From positions 21,108,647 to 21,172,646 of the forward strand of contig NC_092357.1 of assembly GCF_963676685.1 (NCBI RefSeq): a stretch of DNA of 64,000 bases, given 5' to 3'. This document shows, in pieces, positions 34,907 through 45,876 of the stretch; within the stretch, counting starts at the first letter, position 1, and the number at the start of each line of letters is the position of its first letter. The notes under the pieces were generated by a model. The model saw only the letters and a program-made list of their open reading frames with translations. It had not been told where the DNA came from and made no database searches. Position numbers and translations under genes: made by a program. The stretch is from Mytilus edulis. Lineage: Eukaryota; Mollusca; Bivalvia; Mytilida; Mytilidae.

Positions 34907-36240
34907 ATGGCATTTGATGCTGGTAATTTTTTGAAAACGCCAGACCTGGAGAGTTTTGATAATTTAAAGAAAGAGGAATAGGTGTTGCTTGCTAAACAAC
35001 TGAAATTAGTTTTTAAAGTATCTATGAGAAAACAAATTATAAAAAATTTGGTTATAGACAAATTAGTTGACGCAGAAATTTTAGGTGAAGAGGCTCTTGA
35101 TCTTAAGGTTGAAAATGTTGACGCCTTTAAATTAAAACAACTTGAATTAGAACATGAACTTAGATTAAAAGAACTGGAAATGAAGGAAAGATTGGAAATG
35201 GATAAACAAGAAAAAGAAGATGAATTAAAATTAAAACAAGACGAACTTAAATTAAAACAGGCAGAACTTGAAATGAGGGAAAGGCTGGAGATGGAGAAAA
35301 TGAAAATTGAAATGGTCAAATAGAAAGCAACAATAAAGTCCAGCCAAAATCAGATTATTTTGATGCAGCAAAAAATATACGTTTGGTTCCAAAATTTTGT
35401 GAAAAAACAGTCGATAAATATTTTCCACAGTTTGAGAAAATTGCTAATAATTTGAAATGGCCAATGCCGTATTGGACTACGATGCTGCAAAGTGTTTTTG
35501 AGGGTAAGGCCGCTGAAATATATTCCGCACTTCCATCAGAAAAAAGTTCTGATTATGACACGGTAAAACAGGAAGTTTTGAAAGCTTATGAACTAGTACC
35601 AGAAGCATATAGACAGAAGTTTAGAACATATAAAAAATTTGATTCACAAACCTATGTGGAATTCGCTAGGGAAAAAGAAGATCTTTTTGATAAATGACTT
35701 ACGTCAAAGAAAACAGATAACAATTTTGATAACCTAAGACAATTGATGTTATTAGAAGAGTTCAAACAATGTGTTCATTTAGACTTAAAAACACATTTAG
35801 ACGACAAAACTGTTGAGTCAATACATGATGCAGCTGTTATTTCAGATAATTATACTCTTTCACATAAAAGAAGTTTCAAGGGTCAAAATGTAAATACTTC
35901 CAGTGGAAATTACAAAAATCAAAGCACTGAGCATACTGTTAGTAAGCCTGTACCACAGAATAAGAGTCAGTCCAGTTATAATATTTCTAGTCCAAAATTT
36001 GATACTTTTGAGAAGAAGTCACTGACTTGTGCTTATTGTAAGAAAATTGGTCACCTGATGGCTGATTGTTTTAGACTCCAGAAGAAGAATGAACGAGATA
36101 ATAAGCCGAAGACCAGTGCTTGTACGACACCTTATATTACCAGTACATTGGAATGCCCTGCGCGTCAGGCTTTTAAGTCCAGTTTTTGTGATTACATGGA
36201 GGAATACAAACCCTTTATGTCTGATGGGTTTGTTTCTATT
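34907..36240 (+). pseudogene. gag: gag-like region with coiled coil and CCHC knuckle, broken
   Basis: It begins MAFDAGNFLKTPDLESFDNL at 34907 and hits an in-frame TAG at 34979. The next stretch is a charged coiled coil (repeated LKLKQ/ELEM units, about 35130-35320) that ends in TAG at 35321. After a one-base frame change the capsid-like part follows (KFCEKTVDKYFPQFEKIA, KWPMPYWTTML, about 35386-35690), with an in-frame TGA at 35695. The nucleocapsid part carries CAYCKKIGHLMADC, a perfect C-x2-C-x4-H-x4-C zinc knuckle at about 36030. In the family this region makes the virus-like particle and binds element RNA. Four breaks show that the copy is inactive. The frame changes again before the protease. 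Confidence 0.8.
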
Positions 36241-36242
36241 GT

Positions 36243-36512
36243 GATGATACCACTCTTCAGCCTATTAAGATTTTACGGGACACTGGAGCTTCTCAGACTT
36301 TATTGTTAGAAGGTGTGTTGCCTTTGTCCGAGAATACTTCTGTTGGTGCCTCCGTTTTGTTACAAGGTGTAGAGTTGGGTTGTATAGATGTTCCTCTCCA
36401 TCGTATTTATCTGAAGTCAGATTTAATAACTGGACCAGTTGTTGTAGGTGTTCGTCCTAATCTCCCTGTTGAGGGTGTTACCTTATTGCTAGGAAATGAT
36501 CTAGCTAGGTGA
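36243..36512 (+). pseudogene. Retropepsin-like aspartic protease region
   Basis: The frame contains LRDTGASQTLL at 36273-36305, with the catalytic DTGA triad. It ends with the LLGNDLA block typical of the C-terminal helix of gypsy proteases. It is one frame away from the preceding zinc-knuckle frame and from the following integrase frame (the latter shift lies at about 36505). The segment is about 88 codons, close to a full protease domain. Confidence 0.8.
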
Positions 36513-37252
36513 AACAGGAGGTGTTTGCTGAACCAATTGTTACCAGTGAACCGGTGGTGGATGTTAAATCACCTGCAGATGATGCTGAATTGTATCCAGC
36601 TTGTGTTGTTACTAGGGCGATGGCTAGAAAACAACAAAATGAGAATTTGCAAGAAGACAAGTTTGATTACATGGACCTTTCTGACACTTGCATAGCTGAC
36701 ATTGAAGGTCCTGGTAGCTCAGAAAAGGCCATAGTAAGACCACCTAGTGATAACAAGAATGTTATTATGCCATGGCCGGACGTAAACAGCCATTCATTAA
36801 ATAGAAAGAACCTTTTCGACGAACAAAATAAAGACACTGAGGTTCTTCAACTCCGCAAGAGGGCCCAACCACTGGAGGAGGCAGAAAAAAAGGCTGAATG
36901 TTATTTCCATCAGGACGGCATTTTAATGAGGAAGTGGAGGCCTCCTGATGCTACCCCAGAGAAGGAATGGAGACTGGTATACCAAGTGGTGGTGCCTAAA
37001 GTTTATAGGCAAGAAATTATTGGTCTTGCCCATGACACCCCCTTGGCTGGACACTTAGGTATAAGGAAGACTTGCCTTAAGATCTTGCAGCATTTTTACT
37101 GGCCTAAACTTAGAAATGATGTTGCAGAATACTGCAAATCATGTCATATATGCCAGGTTGTTGGTAAACCTAACCAGAAAATACCACCAGCACCACTTCT
37201 GCCTATTCCAGCCTTTGACGAACCTTTCAGCAGAGTTCTAATTGACTGTGTT
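36509..37252 (+). pseudogene. Integrase N-terminal part (H2C2 zinc finger), cut by LINE
   Basis: A linker of about 120 residues is followed by the integrase finger: H and H in LAHDTPLAGH, then C-x2-C within CKSCHIC. Next are the start of the catalytic core (EPFSRVLIDCV) and the first catalytic Asp. The frame is interrupted at 37252 by the LINE insertion. It resumes in the same frame at 41286 through the duplicated target bases. In this element the integrase directly follows the protease. Confidence 0.87.
37239..37252 (+). repeat. 14-bp target-site duplication of the LINE, left
   Basis: TAATTGACTGTGTT here is repeated exactly at 41286-41299. The 14-bp duplication is typical of target-primed reverse transcription and defines both edges of the LINE. 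Confidence 0.92.
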
Positions 37253-37671
37253 TTAGATTTTAAACATATTTTATTCATTAAGATATGAAAAGGATTGAGA
37301 AACAGGCACAGCCTATAAAAGCTCTCTCCATATTACATGTTCAAGGTATAACTCAATTATAACAACTGTATTTAAAATAATGCAATAGAGTGGAACATGC
37401 ATGCTACTTATGAGCACACACGAGAAAATAAATGTTTACAGTGTTACTTACTAAATGCAAAGTATATTTTAAAAGTATATATAGGCAATTACTCATCATG
37501 TATTCAAGAACCTTGAAACATGCAAATATCCTTTATAAGTCATTAGATATATATATATATATGGCTTGAAAGAGACACTAAGCTTGCTTAGTGGATAAAA
37601 TGAATTAATGTTTAAGTGGAGAAGAAAGAAAATAAAAAATAAAAATAAATGAAACAAAAAATAGGTAAGTT

Positions 37672-40600
37672 TTAAACAAAACGATGAGTGTCACTGATAT
37701 ATTTATGAACAGATTTAAAAATAGCAATATTCATATCATATGAAAATAATCTGTTTCCAAAAAGTAATAATTCAATATTTATATCAACATTATCAGCAAT
37801 GGAGTTAATGGAATCAAGAAGGATCTGTCTTACATCATTGTACTTAGGGCAAATGAAAAAGAAATGTTTGTTATCCTCAACAGGGTGATTACAGTTTACA
37901 CAAACAGTGTTCTCTGATAAGAACTGATTAAACAGATGAGATTTTAGGTTGCTAGCATTATTTCTGAGTTGACAATGACTTATATTAAGTTTCCTTATTC
38001 CATAGTTAAAAGGTTTAAAGATAGCATCAGTCTTATAAAACTTATCCAGTCCACTTCTAAATATACCCAAACTTGGGAATTTTTGTAAACTCAAAGGAAG
38101 ACTATTCCAAAGTCTTATAGTGGAAGGAATGAAACTATTAAAATAAGAGCTAGTTCTAGCAAGAGGCGGATGAAAAGCGGTATTTTCATTCCTCAAAGTG
38201 TAGGGGGTTTGTCTGGGAAGATATGGCTGGACTAACTCATATAAGTATGCAGGTGTCATCCCATTTAATATTTTATAGAATAGTATAAGCTTATGTTTAT
38301 TACGTCTATTCTTCAGAGTTTCTAAACCTAATTCAATATAAAGTTTTTGTCTGGAGGAATTACGTCGTAAGCCTGTAATAATTCTAGCGGCTTCTATCTG
38401 AATACTTTCAAGAAGCTCAGACTCGTGCTGGGAGCAATTGCCCCCATACAACATCGCCATACTCTAATATAGGTCTAATAAAAGCATAATAAATACGTAT
38501 AAGTGAACTCCTATCTAATAAATGTTTGACTTGACGAAGCACAGATAGACGAGAGCATGCTTTTTTATAAATAATATCAATATGTGCGTTCCATGAAGCT
38601 GATGACTGAAATGTTATCCCAAGATGACAGTGAATATTTTTTTTCTCAACCTCTTCCCCATTTATCCCAAAAAATACAGGTGGGTGTTCCCTTTCCCTTC
38701 TAGTAAATACAATATTTTTAGTTTTCTTAGAGTTAAATTGAACAGCCCATGATTTTGCCCAATTTGAGATAACATCCAAGTCATCAGTCAAAGAAGCAGC
38801 TGCTACAGCAGGATCATCATCTACTATAACAAATAAAGAGGTGTCATCTGCAAAAAGTCTAATATCATTAGAAATGTCATTAACTATATCATTTATATAA
38901 ATAAGAAACAGAAAGGGTCCTAAAACTGATCCCTGGGGGACACCTGCATGTATACTTCTTAGAGTTGACGAAAAACCTTCTGAAACGACCTTTTGTTGAC
39001 GATCTGAAAGATAACTCTCTATCCAAGATAAGAGCTGATCATTAATGCCAGATTGTTTAAGTTTAAATAAAAGTCCTTTATGCCAAACTTTATCGAAAGC
39101 TCTAGATACATCACAAAATACAAACCTTACATCCCTCCCACTATCCATATTACTAATAATTTTATGATATATTTCAATTAACTGATTAACAGTTGAGTCA
39201 CCTGGCTGGAAACCAGATTGAAACTTTGACAAAAGGTTATTACTTCTCATATAATTATACAAATGTTTAAATAGAACTTTTTCCATAATCTTACAAACAA
39301 TACTAGTAACAGATATTGGACGATAGTTTAGAGCTGAATGTGGACTACCTTTTCCTTTAAAAATAGGATTAACATGTGCAATTTTCCATAACAGTGGAAC
39401 CTGTTTAACTGATAGAGACATATTAAATAACTTAGTTAATGGTTTAGAAATAAAGCTAGCAACCTCTTTTAAAATTCTAGGACTGATACCGTCAGGTCCA
39501 GCAGGTTTGTTAACATTCAAGATTTTTAACTGATCTAAAATTTCTTTCTCAGTGATGACAAATTTATTTAAATGACATGGAGGAGGCTCATTATTATCAG
39601 GAATTTCTGGTTCTGTATCAATATTAGCTTTATTAGCAAATTGATTGTTCAGGATCTCTGATTTGTCCAATGGATGAATAAAAATTTGGCCATCATGTTC
39701 CAAAAAAGGGGGAGAATCTCTATTTTTGGTAAAATTTGATACAGACTTGGCAATGCGCCACCATTTACCAGAAGGAATATTTTTGTCAATAAGTTGAGAT
39801 GTCAGTTTGCACTTATAATCTTCTTTTGACTTTCTAACTAAGCTGATAATTTCATTACGAATTTCTCTAAATTTTTTCCAGTGATCTGGATTATTTGAAG
39901 TTTTCGCTTTGTGGTGAATTCTATTACGATGTCTTATCTTGTTTCTTATTAAGTTGTTCATAAAAGGTTTATCATTTGGTCTTACTGTAATAGTTTTAGT
40001 AGGTATATATCTATTTACAGTACTTTCGAATGTTCTGACAAAGTTCATATAAACATCATTTATATTATTTGAATTAAAAACAACATCATCCCAGTCAGTA
40101 TTGTTCAACTGGTTTTTTAAACCTTCATAATCTGCACGCTTAAAATCACGAATTTGTCTTTTAAACGAGTGTTGTTTAAAAGTTTTAAATGAAATTTCGA
40201 CTGAAACAGGAGAATGAGTGCTGCATATCGGTGTAAGAACAGTTACTGAATTAATTAAGTTCTTGCGATTAGTCACACATAAATCAATACAAGTTCCAGT
40301 TTGGGTTGTAAAGTTGGTAGGCTCCCAAACAACATTTTCTAAGTTTAAACGGTTAAGTAACTTTTTAAAAGAGCTACTTGTGTTTGACATCATATCGCAA
40401 TTGAAATCACCACAAAGGAAAATTGGCAAATTACAATCAAGTGCTTTATCTACTGACTCATTAAATAATTCCCATCTATTAGAATTTGAGTTGGGAGGCC
40501 GGTATAAAACACCAACTAAAAAATTTTCATTACTATAATTCCTCACTTCAACCCAAAGCAACTCAAGATTGCTTACAGATATGTCATTCTGTATAATAAA

Positions 40601-40987
40601 ATGTAGACTATTTTTCACATAAATGGTCACACCTCCACCATGTCTATTTCTATCTAACCTAATAGGCTTATGAAACCCATTTAATTTAATTTGATCATCA
40701 GTAATTGACTTGTCAAGATGAGATTCTGATATACAAATAATGTCATAATCATGTAGTTCATTGTTAATGAGATCTAACTTAGGAAGTAAACTACACACAT
40801 TATTGTGTACCATTTTCAAATTCTTTTTGTTACTCTGATCTGGACCTGGATTTTGCTCAATTCCAGCAACCAGTAGCAAAAACTGTATAATACTACTGAG
40901 GATAAAAACATTTTTTATGATTATAGGGGGGATTATGTAGTGATTAGTATTATAATTTACTAAGTTACAGATTAATGTTAAAAACAT
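37672..40987 (-). pseudogene. LINE ORF: 2A-like leader, APE endonuclease, RT, zinc finger; one frameshift
   Basis: The N-terminal part (40987-38417) is 856 codons. Residues 1-41 are hydrophobic and are followed by GIEQNPGP at 42-49, a 2A-like motif. The APE endonuclease follows, with catalytic SESH (Glu 88), CGDFN and THSP blocks. The reverse transcriptase has FVFCDVSRAFDKVWH, AGVPQGSVLGPFLF and FADD at about 712-715. At about 38436 a run of five G shifts the frame, and 38460-37672 continues another 262 codons. This part covers the thumb and a tail with CVNCNHPVEDNKHFFFIC (C-x2-C-x8-H-x4-C). The shift may be a real mutation or a homopolymer sequence error. The protein would nick the target and copy its own RNA there. 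Confidence 0.85.
40841..40864 (-). other. 2A-like ribosome-skipping motif in the LINE ORF
   Basis: The codons read GIEQNPGP, preceded by FLLLVA. 2A consensus is D-x-E-x-N-P-G-P with a hydrophobic lead; here the first Asp is replaced by Gly. In some non-LTR elements of invertebrates similar N-terminal motifs act as skipping or signal sequences. Activity of this variant is unproven. Confidence 0.6.
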
Positions 40988-41285
40988 TGATCAGTCAAAA
41001 CTATCAAAACTTATGATGAATATATAGTGAAACATAAGCACATGATGTAAACTTTGAACAGACCTTCGAAACCAAAAGCCGGCATATGCATTGATTGACA
41101 GGACACTCAAAACTAGACGAGATAAAGTACAAAACAAAATATACATGTACATAACATATATACAAAAAGAAAACATTGATAAATAACAAATGTTAACGAT
41201 ATCAATTATCACTTATATTGTGATACTGTAATACTATTGAACAAAGAATAATTTAGCAAGGTCTGTGTTCATGCAATAATCGGTA

Positions 41286-42140
41286 TAATTGACTGTGTTG
41301 GACCTTTACCAAAGACCAAGACTGGAAATGCATATTTATTGACAATCATGTGTACATCTACCCGATTTCCTGAAGCTATTCCGCTCAGAAATATCAAGAC
41401 ACCTACTATCGTCAAAGCTTTGATCAAATTTTTCACATTAGTAGGACTTCCTAAGTCTATACAGTCCGACCAGGGATCAAATTTCATGTCAGGTTTATTT
41501 CAGCAAGTCGTATACCAGTTAGGGATTGCTCAGTACAGATCAAGTGCTTATCATCCATAATCTCAAGGTGCCTTAGAACGTTTTCATCAAACATTGAAGA
41601 ACATGATTAGAACTTTTTGTCTTCAATTTGACAGAGACTGGGATGAAGAAGTTCACTTTCTACTTTTTGCGGTTCGAGAGGCTGTTCAAGAATCCCTTGG
41701 ATTTAGTCCCTTTGAGTTGGTATTTGGTCATACTGTAAGGGGACCGTTAAAATTGATTAAGGAAAAGTGGCTTACTGAACATACTGACTTGAATCTTATA
41801 GACTATGTATCTAGATTCAAAGAAAAATTGTATACTGCTTGTCAATTGCAAATTGCTCAGAAAAACTTAAAAAATGTACAGAACAAGATGAAAATATGGT
41901 ATGATAAAGATGCCAGGGACAGAGTTTTTGAGCCTGGTGATAAGGTACTTGTATTTCTGCCTGTCCCTGGACATCCTTTACAGGCTAAATATTGTGGTCC
42001 TTATACAATAGAGAGTCAAATTAATAATTTGAATTATATTGTAAAAACTCCAGGTCGGCGCAAACAAAATAGAGTGTGTCATATTAATATGTTAAAACCA
42101 TATTTTGAGCGTACTAATGTATGTGATAGTAAACCAGTTG
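41286..42140 (+). pseudogene. Integrase core and GPY/F module, right part
   Basis: It resumes the integrase frame at LIDCVGPLP. SDQGSNF holds the second catalytic Asp, and GALERFHQTLK the Glu. An in-frame TAA at 41558-41560 replaces a Gln codon in the HP-SQG block. Further on, KVLVFLPVPGHPLQAKYCGPYTI and CHINMLKPYF form the GPY/F module characteristic of Ty3/gypsy integrases. The frame runs without any stop into the reverse transcriptase. Confidence 0.88.
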
Positions 42141-43665
42141 CCACTTTAGGCATGGTTCAATTTGAGAACAATCATGACAAACCAGATGTAATTGAACAAC
42201 CTTTTAGTTCTAAATCTATGGAAGAGACAGTTAGATTGAAAAATTCAGAATTTTTGTCAAATTTAGACTCAAAAGTTGCACATCTGTCTTTTGATCGTAG
42301 AGAAGAAATAAAAACTTTGGTATTTTCTTTTAAAAATCTTTTTCCAGATGTGCCAAACAAAACCACTTCTGTTTGTCATGATGTTGATGTAGGCGATGCT
42401 TCTCTAATTAAGCAACATCCTTACGGGCGCAATCCACTCAAACTTGAAGTTATGAGAAAAGAAATTAAATATATGCTTGACAATGATATTATTGAGCCGA
42501 GTAACAATGAATGGAGCTCTCCTTGTCTCCTTGTGCCAAAACCAGATAAAACCTTTCGTTTCGTGACTGATTTCAGAAAAGTAAATTCAGTCTCAAAATC
42601 TGATTCCTATCCGATTCCAAGGATAAATGATTGTATTGACAACATTGGTCAGGCAAAATTTGTGAGCAAATTTGATTTGTTGAAAGGTGACTGACAAGTT
42701 CCATTGACACAGAGAGCTCGTGAAATATCAGCTTTTGTTACACCAGATGGCTTATTTCAATACACTGTAATGCCATTTGGCATGAAAATTGCTCCAGCTA
42801 CATTTCAAAGAATGATCAATAATGTTATAAAAGATTTAGACTGTTGTTATGCTTATATTGATGATCTAATTGTATGCAGTGATAGCTGGGAACAGCATTT
42901 AACACATTTGTATGATACTTTTGATAGATTGTCAAAATCAAATTTGACTGTTAATCTTGGTAAAAGTGAATTTTGTCAGGCCACTGTTGATTATTTAGGG
43001 CATACAGTTGGCCAAGGTCAAGTAAAACCTATTATGGCTAAAGTGGAAGCTATTTCAACATTTCCTCCTCCTACAAAAAGAAAACAACTTATGAGATATT
43101 TAGGCATGATTGGATTTTACAGGAAATTCTGTTCAAATTTTGCTAATGTTGTTCAACCATTGACTCATCTTTTACGGAAAGATTCTAAATTTATCTGGAG
43201 TGAAAATTGTCAAAACGCTTTTGAAAATAGCAAATAACTTTTAATTTATAGCCCAGTTCTGATTACTCCAAACTTTGAAAAACAATTTAAACTTGCCGTT
43301 GATGCAAGCGATGTAGGCATTGGAGCTGTTTTATATCAAGAGACAAATGATAATGTCGAGAAACCTATATCATACTTTTCTAAGAAATTAGATAAACATG
43401 AGAAAAATTATTCAACTATTGAAAAAGAGTGTTTTGCAATGTTGTCAGCACTTCAACATTTTGATTTATATTTGAATCCAACTGTGCATCCTATTCTTGT
43501 TTATACTGATCATAATCCTCTCACCTTCATTCATAAAATGCATAAAACAACAAGAATCAGAGGTTGACTAGGTTGAGTTTATTGTTACAGGAATATGATG
43601 TAATTGTAAAACATATTAAGGGTAAAGATAATGTAATAGCAGATGCGTTATCTAGAGCTTATTAA
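42141..43665 (+). pseudogene. Reverse transcriptase and RNase H, broken
   Basis: This region is in frame with the integrase. RT blocks include LVPKPDKTFRFVTDFRKVN, the TGA at 42692-42694 (a Trp codon lost in the KFDLLKGD-Q block), FQYTVMPFGMKIAPATFQ and YAYIDDLIV, which is the catalytic motif. TAA at 43235-43237 is a third in-frame stop. RNase H follows with LAVDASD, STIEKEC and VYTDHNPL catalytic acids. A one-base shift near 43560 leads into the final KHIKGKDNVIADALSR block, ending TAA at 43663. These are Ty3/gypsy signatures. Confidence 0.88.
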
Positions 43666-43735
43666 ATCAATTTGTATATATTATATATTTTTGTTCATAT
43701 TATTCATGATAAATTTTTGTTACACTAAAACTTCT

Positions 43736-43748
43736 TTTAAGGGGGGAT
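43736..43748 (+). promoter_or_regulatory. Polypurine tract before the 3' LTR
   Basis: TTAAGGGGGGAT lies directly at the start of the 3' LTR similarity. Purine runs here prime plus-strand DNA synthesis. Confidence 0.75.
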
Positions 43749-44354
43749 ATTGTAATTATTGTATTTATTTATATTGGCCTAATTTGTGTTGTATGGCCTG
43801 ATAGTTGTTTACCAAATAATTATATAACTATGCAGTTTAGAAATCACTAGAACAACCACAGATACTTATGGAATGATTGGAACTTTCTATTTGACGATTC
43901 CAGAATGATTCTTATAAAAGATGCGTAATTTAAACTTCTACGTTATTCCAGAAACTTCCGTTGTAACTCTCCAGGATTTTCCACAATGTTCCATTATAGA
44001 GTGTTCAAGAATTTTCCATGACAACACTATATATACAGACACTAAAGTTAAACTCTCATAATTAAACTTGGACATAGACATTGATAGACATTAGTATTCA
44101 CAGCATTTGGATTGACACTTTTATTCTACAAACAACATCATACTGGATTGTGACATTAGTAGTGAACGTAATATTCAAATTGGATTCCGAAAGATTTCCG
44201 GATAACAGATTGGACTCATATTTTGACAGTTAAGTTAACAGTAATATTTGTGTAATACCTTTTGTACACTTTTGTATATTAAATATTGTTAAATTTTACT
44301 ATTAATTTGTGTCTTTTGTTGGCTACAATTTAAAGGCGATTTCTGGCCGTAACA
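43746..44354 (+). repeat. 3' LTR
   Basis: It matches 34198-34818 with scattered substitutions and a 12-base deletion near 44205, and ends GGCCGTAACA. ATAG follows. Confidence 0.9.
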
Positions 44355-44369
44355 ATAGTACATAAAACA

Positions 44370-44830
44370 CAACATAAAAAGTTAGAGACTGAGCAACACG
44401 AACCCCACCAAAAACTGAGATTAATCTTAAGTGCTATGAAACGGTAAGCAGATGATGCTCAACATGTGTCGCTCGTGCTGTTGTTCATGTTTGTATAAAC
44501 CCAGTGATAAATCTAATTCGGAATGTCCCATTTGGAAGAAGGGCACGGGATTGTATAAACCACATTAAGAACATATCATCTCTTATCTATGACAAAGATA
44601 TTCTATAACTGTCAACCATTGATGACGTCCGTAAAACTCACGAAGGGATAAATCAAACTTCACTACTTGGTTTAATAACTTTCTTATTAGTAGCAAACCT
44701 CTATCACGTAAATCATGATAAGACATAACAAGTCATGGAATATCTTATCAACTGGGATATATGTAAACACTGATGCAAGTGCTGCAGGAACTTCAATACA
44801 TTGTCATTGAATGTGTCTAATCGCAATTTA
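44370..44830 (-). pseudogene. Retroelement relic, RYIDDVLS family 3' end (unit 2)
   Basis: This is the counterpart of 28060-28540, separated from its left part by the LTR element. It shares ACGAACCCCACC, GCTCGTGCTGTTG, AAAACTCACGAAGGGATAAA and CATAACAAGTCATGGAATAT-like text. Confidence 0.7.
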
Positions 44831-44893
44831 AAACCAAAAAAATGAATTACGTCAGTTTCATATATATGTCAATGTGTTCTTGATATAATATAA

Positions 44894-45876
44894 ATAAAGG
44901 CAACAGTAGTATACCGCTGTTCAAAACTCAAAAATCCATGGACAAAAAACAAAATCGGGGTAAGAAACTAAAACCGAGAGAAAAGCATTAAATATAAGAG
45001 GAGAACAACGACACAACATCGAAACGCAACACACACAGAAACGGACCAAGCATCAGACAAAATCCGACGAGAATAACAAATATAACATCTAAACCAAATA
45101 CATGAATTAGGGATAAACAAGTTCCGTGCCACGTCTTATCTTAATATCTCAAAAATAAGAGAAATCAAACGACACAACATTAAAATGCAACACACACAGA
45201 AACGAACAATAATATAACATCGGCCATCTTCTTGACTTGGTACAGGACATTTTTAAAGGGGAATAAAAATGGTGGGTTGAACCTGGTGTTGTGGCATGAC
45301 AAACCTCGCACTTTAATGGCAAAGTTTAATATAACATTGAAATGACAACATAACATTACAGGACTACAATACAAATAAATAGGAGAACATATTAGACAAA
45401 GTAATACATGGTTAATAGATAACAAAACGAATCAGGTTTAAAATTCAATACGTCAAAAATGCGCCTCGTCAACACAATACTCATCAGTGACGCCCTGATA
45501 TAAAAGATCGAAACTGAAAAAGAGTGCAAAGTTGTACAGTACTGAAGATAAACAGTTGAAAAAGGTTATGCCAAATACGGCGTAGGATAAGAACATCCTT
45601 ATTATTTAGAACAATTTATGCTATTGTAAATAGTAAATTTTATTAAATGAATATGAAAGAGATATACATAATGAAACTGAAGTATTAACTAATTGAAAAC
45701 TAAACCCGAATACATAATGCTAAGACCAACACATAATAGACACACCTGACTCAGTCAAGTCCTAAACGCAATAAATCATAATAATGACGTCACATACGAC
45801 GACGAAAAGGCACGAACATTACGCCACATTTGAATTTATGAAATTTAGAAACAGCATGACGTCACATATGAAAAAC
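44894..45876 (+). mobile_element. 984-bp dispersed mussel repeat inserted in unit 2
   Basis: It is absent from unit 1, where TGATATAATTGATG is continuous at 28626-28639. In unit 2 TATAA occurs on both sides (44889-44893 and 45877-45881), consistent with a 5-bp target duplication. It starts ATAAAGGCAACAGTAGTATA and contains two diverged internal halves with ACAACACACACAGAAACG-like text at 45025 and 45190. It ends near a GACGTCACATATGAAAAACT phrase. A piece of the GACGAAACGC-type repeat lies within it (45452-45600). I recognise it from mussel genomes. No protein. Confidence 0.8.

Larger units (their letters stand above)
37253..41285 (-). mobile_element. CR1/L2-like LINE inserted in the integrase
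   Basis: This is a non-LTR retrotransposon of about 4.03 kb on the minus strand, flanked by the 14-bp duplication. The 5' end is at 41285, with about 300 bases of leader before the ORF. The 3' end is at 37253, with about 420 bases of 3' UTR including an AT dinucleotide run near 37547. It encodes an APE endonuclease, a reverse transcriptase and a C-terminal zinc-finger-like tail. The layout fits the CR1/L2/Jockey assemblage; the exact clade needs a tree. It is nearly intact (one frame change), so it is younger than its host element. Confidence 0.88.
34192..44354 (+). mobile_element. Ty3/gypsy-type LTR retrotransposon with integrase before RT (Gmr1-like)
   Basis: Two long terminal repeats bracket, in order, a gag region with CCHC knuckle, an aspartic protease, an integrase (H2C2 finger, D-D-E core, GPY/F module), a reverse transcriptase and an RNase H. 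This pol order is the Ty1/copia order, but the RT, RNase H (DASD, KHIKGKDNVIADALSR) and GPY/F module are of Ty3/gypsy type. That combination is known from the Gmr1-like group. The copy is dead: it has several nonsense codons and frame changes and is split by a 4-kb LINE. By eye the LTRs differ at about 15 positions plus one 12-base indel, so it is not very recent. No envelope-like frame. Confidence 0.88.

Noticed and set aside
34900-35319. 139-codon minus-strand frame rich in Ser, Phe and Leu
   Set aside because: It is the antisense of the gag coiled coil (AAATTAAAA-rich codons); the plus strand carries the recognisable element protein.
40218-40538. 106-codon plus-strand frame
   Set aside because: Antisense of the LINE endonuclease; no domain of its own.
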